From Treponema sp. (GTDB taxonomy: Bacteria; Spirochaetota; Spirochaetia; Treponematales; Breznakiellaceae), in NCBI GenBank assembly GCA_031255615.1, contig JAIRSD010000080.1:1-12858 (forward strand): a stretch of DNA of 12,858 bases, read 5' to 3'. A model generated the notes under the pieces. That model was not told the origin of the DNA. It saw only the letters and a list, made by a program, of their open reading frames with translations, and did no database searches. Shown here piece by piece: positions 7,621 to 12,858 of the stretch. A program made the translations under genes and the position numbers. Numbering within the stretch: the first letter of the stretch is position 1; each line of letters opens with the position of its first letter.

Positions 7621-9189
7621 ATGAATAAAATTCTAAAAGAAAAAATTATGGAAGCCTTTTCCTCGGTCCTTCCCATTACCGCCATTGTGCTTATCGCCAG
7701 CATCGTATTGGTTCCCATGTCCGCGGGGGTTGTCGTGATGTTTTTCGTCGGGGCGGCGCTGCTTATCATCGGCATGGGGTTCTTTACCCTGGGCGCCGAC
7801 ATGGCCATGATGCCTATGGGCGAGGGTATAGGGGCGGAGCTTACCAAGGGGCGGAGCGTCCTGTTGGCGGTGGGGATCAGCTTCTTGATGGGAGTTATCA
7901 TCACCGTTGCCGAGCCGGACCTTATGGTGCTGGCCTTACAGCTTGCCCGGTCGGTAAACATCTGGACTCTTATCCTGACCGTTGGCGTGGGCGTGGGTTT
8001 GTTTATGGTAGGGGCGGTGGTGCGCGTCGTCATAGGGGTGCCCCTCCGGTTCCTCCTCCTGTTTTTTTATATCCTTACCTTCGGTCTCGCCTTCTATTTG
8101 GCCGGGCGGGGCAATCTGGCCTTTATACCGGTGTCCTTCGATTCCGGCGGGGTAACCACCGGTCCGATTACGGTTCCCTTTATGCTTGCCATGGCCCTCG
8201 GCGTTGCGTCCCTACGGGGGGACAAGAGCGCCAAGGACGACAGTTTCGGCTTTGTTGCCCTGTGCAGCATAGGCCCGGTAATATCGGTGATGCTCCTCGG
8301 AGCGGTCCTGAACATCACCGAGGTGCCCGTGAACAGCACACCGGAGGAGGAGATAGCCGTTATCGCGGGCTACACAAACCGGGATGTGGTGGAGCATTTT
8401 TTCTTTGCCTTTCCCTCCACCATAAAAAATGTGGGCATAGCTCTTGGGGCAATCCTGGTGTTTTTCTTCGTCTTCCAGTTGGTTACCCGGCGTTTCCGCA
8501 AACGCCAGCTTGGGAGGATACTCATAGGCTTTGTCTACACCTTCCTGGGGCTTGTGGTGTTCCTTACCGGGGTGGAGGTGGGCTTTATCCCCGTGGGAAG
8601 TCTCTTTGGCAAGGAACTTGGGGCGTCCCCCAACAAATGGATACTGATCCCCCTGAGCATGATCATCGGCTACTTCATTGTGGCGGCGGAACCCGCGGTG
8701 CATGTCCTGAACAAACAGGTTGAGGATGTGTCCCAGGGCGCCATCACCCAAAAGGTGATGGGCAAGGCCCTTGCTATCGGCATGTCCCTGGCCCTGGGTA
8801 TCGCCATGGTGCGTATTCTTTTTAATATCAGTATTTTGTACATCCTTGTGCCAAGCTATGCCTTTGCGCTGCTGCTCACCTTCTTTGTTCCCCCCATCTT
8901 TACCGGCATCGCCTTTGATTCAGGGGGTGTGTGTTCCGGCCCCATGACCAGCACCTTCCTGCTGCCCTTTGCCATTGGGGTCTGTACTACCGCCGGCCGT
9001 ATGGAAGACGCCTTTGGCATTGTGGCCATGGTTGCCATGACTCCCCTGGTGGTCGTCCAGCTTTTGGGTCTGGTGTACAGCAGCAGATTGAAGGCCGCCG
9101 CGGGGCCGGTGGAAACTGCCGGAGAGCTGCCGTCCTTCAAAGCGGAAGAACTGCGGGCTGTTACGCTCTTTGACGAGGTATCCTCATAA
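7621..9189 (+). CDS. DUF1538 integral membrane protein with internal duplication (putative transporter)
   Basis: A 522-residue polytopic membrane protein with roughly a dozen hydrophobic segments. It consists of two homologous DUF1538 halves. Paired motifs keep a constant spacing of 259 residues: AEP at 97-99 (ITVAEPDLMVLA) and 356-358 (IVAAEPAVHVLN); FDSGGV at 173-178 (followed by TTGPITVPF) and 432-437 (CSGPMTSTF); MPMGEGIG at 64-71 and IPVGSLFG at 323-330. This is the pseudo-symmetric layout typical of transporters, with acidic residues in both halves that could bind a cation or substrate; that role is inferred. No biochemical function is known to me for the family. It overlaps the next gene by one base (TAATG), so the two are translationally coupled. 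ATG 7621 has only a weak GTGGA upstream. Confidence 0.88.
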   Translation: MNKILKEKIMEAFSSVLPITAIVLIASIVLVPMSAGVVVMFFVGAALLIIGMGFFTLGADMAMMPMGEGIGAELTKGRSVLLAVGISFLMGVIITVAEPDLMVLALQLARSVNIWTLILTVGVGVGLFMVGAVVRVVIGVPLRFLLLFFYILTFGLAFYLAGRGNLAFIPVSFDSGGVTTGPITVPFMLAMALGVASLRGDKSAKDDSFGFVALCSIGPVISVMLLGAVLNITEVPVNSTPEEEIAVIAGYTNRDVVEHFFFAFPSTIKNVGIALGAILVFFFVFQLVTRRFRKRQLGRILIGFVYTFLGLVVFLTGVEVGFIPVGSLFGKELGASPNKWILIPLSMIIGYFIVAAEPAVHVLNKQVEDVSQGAITQKVMGKALAIGMSLALGIAMVRILFNISILYILVPSYAFALLLTFFVPPIFTGIAFDSGGVCSGPMTSTFLLPFAIGVCTTAGRMEDAFGIVAMVAMTPLVVVQLLGLVYSSRLKAAAGPVETAGELPSFKAEELRAVTLFDEVSS

Positions 9190-10007
9190 TGGCTGAAAAG
9201 AAAACAGGGTTCTTTAAGTGGTCCGGCATTGCCCTTGGCAAATTTATCAAACTTCCCCGGCGGGGGGTTGAGGCTTCCTCCCCGGGCCCCAAGGCCCCGC
9301 CCCTGCTTAAAGTGATATTTTTTATCATCGACTGGAACAAACTGCACATTGTAAGCGAGGTTTTTGAGCAGGAGCAGGTCCGGTTCTATTTCATCAGCAA
9401 GGGCCAGGGGACCGCCAGTTCGGAAGTGTTGGATCTTTTGGGCCTTGGGGCCGGCGCCAAGGCGGTGGTAATCTGTTTGGAGCAGGAGATTCTGGCGCCG
9501 GTTTTGCTTAAAGAGGTCCGCCAAAAGATGGGCCGCAACAGCCCCGGCGCGGGGATTGCCTTTTCAATTCCCCTTTCCGGAATCAATACGCCCATACTCC
9601 AGGTCTTTAAGGAAAGCATTCTGAAAAACGAGAAAATTATTCCCCAAAACGAGAATTCCGGCCGACAGAAGCAGGGAGGAGAACCCGTGAAAAGTGAAAT
9701 TAAAAACGATCTTATCGTTTCTATCATCAACCATGGTTACAGCGATGAGTTTATGACCATCGCCCGGGAAGCGGGCGCCGCCGGGGGCACGGTCATCAAC
9801 GCCCGGGGCCTCGCCCACAGCGGCCCGGTGAAATTTCTCGGCGTTTCCGTTCAGGATGAAAAAGAAATTGTTCTGGTCCTCTCCAGCCGGGAAAAGAAGG
9901 TCCCCATCATGCAGGCGGTAAGCGAAGCCTGCGGTATCGCTACCAAGGCCGAGGGCATCGTGTTCTCCCTGCCGGTGGATCAGGTAATGGGCATGAATTT
10001 CGACTAG
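9189..10007 (+). CDS. Two-domain PII-like regulatory protein
   Basis: A 272-residue soluble protein with two GlnB-like ferredoxin folds. Domain 1 (about 39-135) begins LLKVIFFIIDWNKLHIVSEV and ends GAGIAFSIPLSGI. Domain 2 (about 172-267) begins NDLIVSIINHGYSDEFMTIA, contains AGAAGGTVINARG and ends AEGIVFSLPVDQVMGM. The linker (145-168) is polar and low in complexity. PII proteins are trimers that bind ATP, ADP or other small ligands and control partner proteins, often membrane transporters. The coupling to the DUF1538 gene by a TAATG overlap suggests that protein is its partner (inference). An in-frame GTG at 9687 (V167) has GGGAGGA seven bases upstream. It could start a separate 106-residue product, about the size of one PII subunit. 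The N-terminal 38 residues are basic and unlike PII. Confidence 0.85.
   Translation: MAEKKTGFFKWSGIALGKFIKLPRRGVEASSPGPKAPPLLKVIFFIIDWNKLHIVSEVFEQEQVRFYFISKGQGTASSEVLDLLGLGAGAKAVVICLEQEILAPVLLKEVRQKMGRNSPGAGIAFSIPLSGINTPILQVFKESILKNEKIIPQNENSGRQKQGGEPVKSEIKNDLIVSIINHGYSDEFMTIAREAGAAGGTVINARGLAHSGPVKFLGVSVQDEKEIVLVLSSREKKVPIMQAVSEACGIATKAEGIVFSLPVDQVMGMNFD
9674..9689 (+). promoter_or_regulatory. Internal ribosome-binding site and GTG start in the PII-like gene
   Basis: GGGAGGA (9674-9680), six bases, then GTG (9687-9689) in the same frame as the long protein. Translation from here would give the second PII domain alone (to 10007, 106 residues). This site looks stronger than the one before the full-length start at 9189. 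Confidence 0.5.
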
Positions 10008-10008
10008 G

Positions 10009-10066
10009 AAATTTTTAAAAATTTTTATACGGGTTTTTTTCAAAGACTGGAATTTCCGCATATAAT
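10009..10066 (+). promoter_or_regulatory. Promoter with UP-like A/T tract for the LysM lipoprotein gene
   Basis: A perfect -10 TATAAT at 10061-10066, an 18-base spacer and -35 TTTTCA at 10037-10042. Just upstream lie A/T tracts (10009-10027), including the palindrome AAATTTTTAAAAATTT, in the position of an UP element. Transcription would start near 10072, leaving a leader of about 14 bases that begins at the ribosome-binding site. Confidence 0.5.
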
Positions 10067-10085
10067 GCTAGAGGAGGATACGAAA

Positions 10086-10598
10086 TTGAAAAAATATTTG
10101 TGGGGTTTTTGGATTCCCGCTATGGTTTTGTTTATTATTTCCTGTCAAAGTACCGGCCAAAGCACAGGCAAAACAACAACGGGCGGCGGCGAAAGCATCT
10201 CGTCGGTCGAAGCCGCGGAGGATGATCGCATCCTGGCCCGGATCTATGACCGTTATGAAAGCGACATCATACTGGCCGGGGCAAAGACCTATACGGTTGT
10301 TAAGGGAGATACCTTGAGCAGGATTGCCCGGCGGCATTACGGGACCGGCGACAACCCCTACTATTTCCCCCTTATCATTGCGGCGTCAAAGGACAGCGTG
10401 GAAATTGTGGACCCTGATTCGATTGAGGTGGGGATGAATCTTATCATCCCCGATCTGGAGGCAAATTTGAACGATCCCGGGGCCCGGGGCAATCTGAAAA
10501 ATCTGCTTAAGGATGTGGCGGATTTCTACGCCAAAAAGGAGACCGCCTATAGCCGGGGACTTTACAACGGTCTAATCAAACTTTATGGAGTTCTCTAG
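10086..10598 (+). CDS. LysM-domain lipoprotein
   Basis: A 170-residue predicted lipoprotein. Signal peptide: LKKYLWGFWIPAMVLFIISC, with the lipid-modified cysteine at residue 20 after IIS, a loose lipobox of spirochaetal type. A Thr/Gly/Ser-rich linker follows. The LysM domain (about 68-123) shows YTVVKGDTLSRIARRHYG, then YFPLIIAAS and DPDSIEVGMNLIIPD. LysM domains bind N-acetylglucosamine in peptidoglycan, so the protein probably anchors to, or acts near, the cell wall from a membrane. Start: TTG 10086, eight bases after GAGGAGG (10071-10077). It gives a standard KK n-region. An in-frame ATG at 10065 lies inside the -10 element and is judged unlikely. The gene follows the PII-like gene by 78 bases but appears to have its own promoter. 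The C-terminal tail (124-170) is helical-looking and charged, of unknown role. Confidence 0.85.
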   Translation: MKKYLWGFWIPAMVLFIISCQSTGQSTGKTTTGGGESISSVEAAEDDRILARIYDRYESDIILAGAKTYTVVKGDTLSRIARRHYGTGDNPYYFPLIIAASKDSVEIVDPDSIEVGMNLIIPDLEANLNDPGARGNLKNLLKDVADFYAKKETAYSRGLYNGLIKLYGVL

Positions 10599-10624
10599 CA
10601 CCCCTGCTTATGCTCCAGAACTCA

Positions 10625-10647
10625 GGATAAGAGTATCAACCGGGAAC
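10625..10647 (+). repeat. Dispersed intergenic repeat, copy 2
   Basis: Matches 5062-5084 with three mismatches in 23 bases. It lies 26 bases after the LysM gene stop. Confidence 0.4.
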
Positions 10648-10710
10648 GGTCGGGGGATGCGTACCGGGGCGGGGCCTTTCTTCCCCGCAACCCGCTTACT
10701 GTAGGGAACA

Positions 10711-10829
10711 GCGAAGGCGGAAGCCGGGACGGCTTCCGCCCGCGCAAGGGATAGAAGCGGAACAAAAACCCGCAGGGTTTTTGTTAGAGCGGATAGCCCG
10801 GTTTTTTTGCGAAGCAAAAAAATGCGCCC
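10711..10829 (+). repeat. Structured multi-hairpin intergenic module (possible ncRNA or dispersed RNA-like repeat)
   Basis: Three hairpins in 119 bases. Stem A: GGCGGAAGCC (10716-10725) / GGCTTCCGCC (10731-10740). Stem B: AACAAAAACCC (10761-10771) / GGGTTTTTGTT (10775-10785), loop GCA. Stem C: TTTTTTTGC (10802-10810) / GCAAAAAAA (10814-10822), loop GAA. GCGCA (10742-10746) can pair with TGCGC (10823-10827) and GGG (10748-10750) with CCC (10797-10799). That gives a three-way junction around a purine-rich internal loop with matching GATAG and AGCGG on both sides. No coding frame is convincing. I have an unverified impression of similar modules in other bacterial genomes. The surrounding spacer (10599-10913) otherwise shows no gene. 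Confidence 0.55.
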
Positions 10830-10913
10830 AACATTCACTCGATACGCGGCGCTTTATAAACTGAGGGTTGATTTCCGGCATTTTTTGCCATCGTCCGGCA
10901 TCGAAGGGTTGAC

Positions 10914-10944
10914 ACACCGGCTTAAAGGCCGGTGTTGTTTTTTT
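10914..10944 (+). terminator. Intrinsic terminator or attenuator upstream of metK
   Basis: 8-bp stem ACACCGGC (10914-10921) / GCCGGTGT (10928-10935), 6-base loop, then T7 at 10938-10944. This is the only textbook terminator in the window. It ends 53 bases before the metK start. It may end the LysM transcript or act as an attenuator in a metK leader; two more CCGGC copies upstream (10875, 10895) could compete for the GCCGG arm. Confidence 0.75.
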
Positions 10945-10997
10945 GTCCGCCGCTATGAATAATGGAATCAAGCCCTGATGAAAAATTAGGAGAAGTT

Positions 10998-12167
10998 ATG
11001 GAACGAAGATATTTTTTCACTTCTGAATCGGTAGGAGAGGGTCATCCCGATAAGCTCTGCGATCAGGTTTCGGATGCCATTGTGGACGCCTGCATCAAAG
11101 ACGATCCGCAAAGCCGTATAGCCTGTGAAACTTTTGCCTCAACCTCGCTGGTCCTTATCGGCGGGGAAATAACCACCAAGACCTTCGTGGACTTTCAGAA
11201 GGTGGTTCGGGAAGTGGCCGGGGATATTGGGTATACGGATCCCAGCTATGGTCTGGACTGCCATTCCATGGCGGTGCTGGACATGATCCACAGCCAGTCC
11301 CCGGACATTAGCCAGGGAGTCTCCGGTACGGGTCTGGAACAGTACAAGGGCCAGTTGGGCGCGGGGGACCAGGGCATGATGTTCGGTTTTGCCTGCAATG
11401 AAACCCCGGAATTTATGCCCCTCCCCATCAGCCTGGCCCATAAGATCTTGATTAGGGCTGCGGATATGCGGAAGCGGAAAACCATTGGCTGGCTGCGGCC
11501 CGATGCGAAAAGCCAGGTGACCGTGGAGTATGAAGGGCGCAAACCAATCCGTGTGGATACCGTGGTGGTCTCTCATCAGCACGATCCCGGCGTTTCCTAC
11601 CCGGAAATCGAGTCGACGATCATCGCCGACATTATAAAGCCGGTCCTGGAATCCACGGGTCTTTTGGACGACAAGACCAAATACTATATCAATCCTACCG
11701 GCCGCTTTGTGATAGGCGGGCCCTTTGGCGATACGGGGCTTACGGGCCGGAAGATTATCGTGGATACCTACGGCGGTATGGGACGGCATGGGGGCGGTGC
11801 TTTTTCCGGCAAGGATCCTACCAAGGTGGATCGATCTGCCAGTTACGCCGCCCGCTATGTCGCTAAAAACGTGGTCGCCGCCGGACTCGCCGAACGCTGC
11901 GAGATAGAACTGGCCTATGCCATTGGGGTTCCCTTTCCCATATCCGTGATGGTCGATACCTTTGGCACCGCCGTGGTCCCGGAACAGCGGCTCGAAGAGG
12001 CGGTTAAAAAGACTTTTGATCTTACCCCCGCGGGGATTATCGAATCCCTGGATTTACGCCGTCCTATCTACCGGCGAACCGCTTCCTACGGTCATTTTGG
12101 CCGGGACGAATTTCCCTGGGAAAAGACGGATAAAAAAGAGGAATTGAGGAAGGAGGCGGAGAAATGA
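10998..12167 (+). CDS. metK: S-adenosylmethionine synthetase
   Basis: A 389-residue cytoplasmic enzyme that makes S-adenosylmethionine from methionine and ATP, with release of phosphate and pyrophosphate. Seen: N-terminal [18 protein letters not shown] (6-23), including the ATP-site histidine and lysine; signature 1 [12 protein letters not shown] (121-132); signature 2 GGGAFSGKD (265-273), followed by [13 protein letters not shown]; and the C-terminal YGHFGR segment (364-369). Full family length. Start: ATG 10998 with AGGAG at 10988-10992, five bases upstream. An in-frame ATG at 10962 adds twelve residues not typical of the family. The stop overlaps the start of the META-domain gene (ATGA), so the two form an operon. 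A terminator-like hairpin in the leader suggests attenuation or simple insulation; I see no recognisable SAM riboswitch. SAM feeds methyltransferases such as the one at 594-1547. Confidence 0.97.
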   Translation: MERRYFFTSESVGEGHPDKLCDQVSDAIVDACIKDDPQSRIACETFASTSLVLIGGEITTKTFVDFQKVVREVAGDIGYTDPSYGLDCHSMAVLDMIHSQSPDISQGVSGTGLEQYKGQLGAGDQGMMFGFACNETPEFMPLPISLAHKILIRAADMRKRKTIGWLRPDAKSQVTVEYEGRKPIRVDTVVVSHQHDPGVSYPEIESTIIADIIKPVLESTGLLDDKTKYYINPTGRFVIGGPFGDTGLTGRKIIVDTYGGMGRHGGGAFSGKDPTKVDRSASYAARYVAKNVVAAGLAERCEIELAYAIGVPFPISVMVDTFGTAVVPEQRLEEAVKKTFDLTPAGIIESLDLRRPIYRRTASYGHFGRDEFPWEKTDKKEELRKEAEK

Positions 12168-12790
12168 GGATGTTTCAAAATTCGGTTGTCCGGGTGCATT
12201 GTTCCCGATGCGGCAAATTTCCGGGAACATCGGGGTCTGGCCGGTTTTCCACTAAATTTAAGGACGGCCTTCCAAAAATCGACCCTGGGAAAGGGATCTT
12301 CGCGAAAATCGGCGTCCCAGGAATCGTCCTATCCTTCGTCCTGTTATCCGCCGCTTGTATGGGGAACGCTGTCGCGGCGGACCGGCCCCTCCTCGCCGAG
12401 GATGATGCGTCCAGCTTTGATTCGGTCGCTGGGAAGGAATGGCGTCTTATGGAACTGCGGGGCGGCGTTGGTTTTAGCCGGGATCCGCGGGAATCTGACT
12501 CTGCCGGTACCTATACCCTGAAATTTCAGGACGGCATGGCCTCTGGCCGGGGGGCGCCGAATCTCTACCGGTTTCCCTTCGAGGCGGGGAAAAATCAGAG
12601 TCTCGGCATAACATCCGGTATCGCGACCCTTATGGCTCCCTTCCCGGAACCTGAGGGTTTTAGGGAAGGAGATTACTTTGATTATTTGACCAGGGTCTAC
12701 CGTTGGGCTCTTCGTGATGGAAGGCTGGAACTCCATACCAAAGGCGAGACTGGAGAGGAAGCGGTCCTGGTATACGGGCCGGTGTTGTAA
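12164..12790 (+). CDS. META/HslJ-domain lipoprotein with long N-terminal extension
   Basis: A 208-residue protein. Residues 1-50 are a basic, Gly-rich extension with a CxxC (HCSRCGKF, 12-19). Residues 51-65, [15 protein letters not shown], form a hydrophobic segment ending in a lipobox-like LSAAC, so C65 may be lipidated. The rest (about 88-206) resembles the META/HslJ domain: [22 protein letters not shown], a conserved NLYRF, a TLMAP region, and [14 protein letters not shown] proteins are small envelope or secreted proteins linked to stress and, in E. coli HslJ, novobiocin resistance; the biochemical role is unclear. ATG 12164 overlaps the metK stop and has AGGAGG at 12151-12156, seven bases upstream, so the start is well supported. 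ATG 12170 is a weaker alternative. No start codon lies nearer the signal-like segment, so a 50-residue n-region is odd. Confidence 0.7.
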   Translation: MRMFQNSVVRVHCSRCGKFPGTSGSGRFSTKFKDGLPKIDPGKGIFAKIGVPGIVLSFVLLSAACMGNAVAADRPLLAEDDASSFDSVAGKEWRLMELRGGVGFSRDPRESDSAGTYTLKFQDGMASGRGAPNLYRFPFEAGKNQSLGITSGIATLMAPFPEPEGFREGDYFDYLTRVYRWALRDGRLELHTKGETGEEAVLVYGPVL

Positions 12791-12794
12791 TGAG

Positions 12795-12826
12795 CGTTGT
12801 TTGGAAACGTTAGTTTTCGAACAACG
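12795..12826 (+). terminator. Hairpin terminator after the metK-META operon
   Basis: 14-bp stem CGTTGTTTGGAAAC (12795-12808) / GTTTTCGAACAACG (12813-12826), loop GTTA, with two G-U pairs. It begins four bases after the stop codon. Only A-rich sequence follows, so T-tract-dependent termination is not evident. Confidence 0.55.
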
Positions 12827-12837
12827 CCGCTCAAAAA

Positions 12838-12855
12838 TTGTTTCACGTGAAACAA
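12838..12855. other. parS: parS centromere site (ParB-binding palindrome)
   Basis: TTGTTTCACGTGAAACAA is a perfect 18-bp palindrome. Its 16-bp core TGTTTCACGTGAAACA is identical to the classical parS consensus first defined in Bacillus subtilis and conserved across most bacterial phyla. ParB (Spo0J) binds it, spreads, and with ParA (Soj) and SMC directs origin segregation. Sites cluster near the replication origin. It lies 11 bases after the operon terminator stem, outside any gene. No parA or parB is in the window. Confidence 0.9.
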
Positions 12856-12858
12856 AAG

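Noticed and set aside
10909..10914. TTGACA as a -35 for metK
   Set aside because: No acceptable -10 lies 16-19 bases downstream, and the site runs into the terminator stem.
10830..10997. Known SAM riboswitch (SAM-I, SAM-II or SMK type) before metK
   Set aside because: I could not find the conserved cores of these classes by eye; only a terminator and repeated CCGGC are visible.
11139..11789. 216-codon minus-strand frame inside metK
   Set aside because: Antisense shadow; metK motifs on the + strand fully explain the region.

Overview
The window looks like chromosomal DNA from a spirochaete, most likely a GC-rich Treponema-type bacterium. This is inferred from gene content: a treponeme-like enolase, lipoproteins with loose spirochaetal lipoboxes, a PilZ protein, and a membrane DUF1538/PII-like pair. 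I cannot name the species. Nine of ten genes lie on the + strand. The last bases hold a perfect ParB-binding palindrome (parS), which suggests a position in the origin-proximal part of the chromosome.

Layout. 129-569: small PilZ (c-di-GMP receptor-type) protein. 594-1547: RlmM-like FtsJ-fold rRNA 2'-O-methyltransferase. 1584-2474: AraC-type regulator with a PocR sensory domain. 2663-3961: enolase, followed by three stacked RNA hairpins (3969-4138). 4175-5038: Cof-type HAD phosphatase. 5207-7342 (minus): a GH77 4-alpha-glucanotransferase of the DPE2-like type, convergent with the HAD gene. 7343-7620: divergent spacer with a perfect 12-bp inverted repeat and other palindromes. 7621-10007: a coupled pair, a duplicated DUF1538 membrane protein and a two-domain PII-like protein. 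10086-10598: LysM lipoprotein with its own promoter. 10599-10997: long spacer with an RNA-like multi-hairpin module and an intrinsic terminator just before metK. 10998-12167: S-adenosylmethionine synthetase. 12164-12790: META/HslJ-type lipoprotein overlapping metK. 12795-12826: hairpin terminator. 12838-12855: parS.

How the genes fit together. Enolase, the glucanotransferase and the HAD phosphatase are carbon-metabolism functions. MetK makes the SAM used by enzymes such as the rRNA methyltransferase. The DUF1538/PII-like pair resembles a membrane transporter or channel with a dedicated PII-family regulator. It is the least understood unit here and the best candidate for an under-described system, especially because an internal start appears able to release the second PII domain as a separate protein. 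No rRNA, tRNA, insertion sequence, phage gene or CRISPR array was seen.
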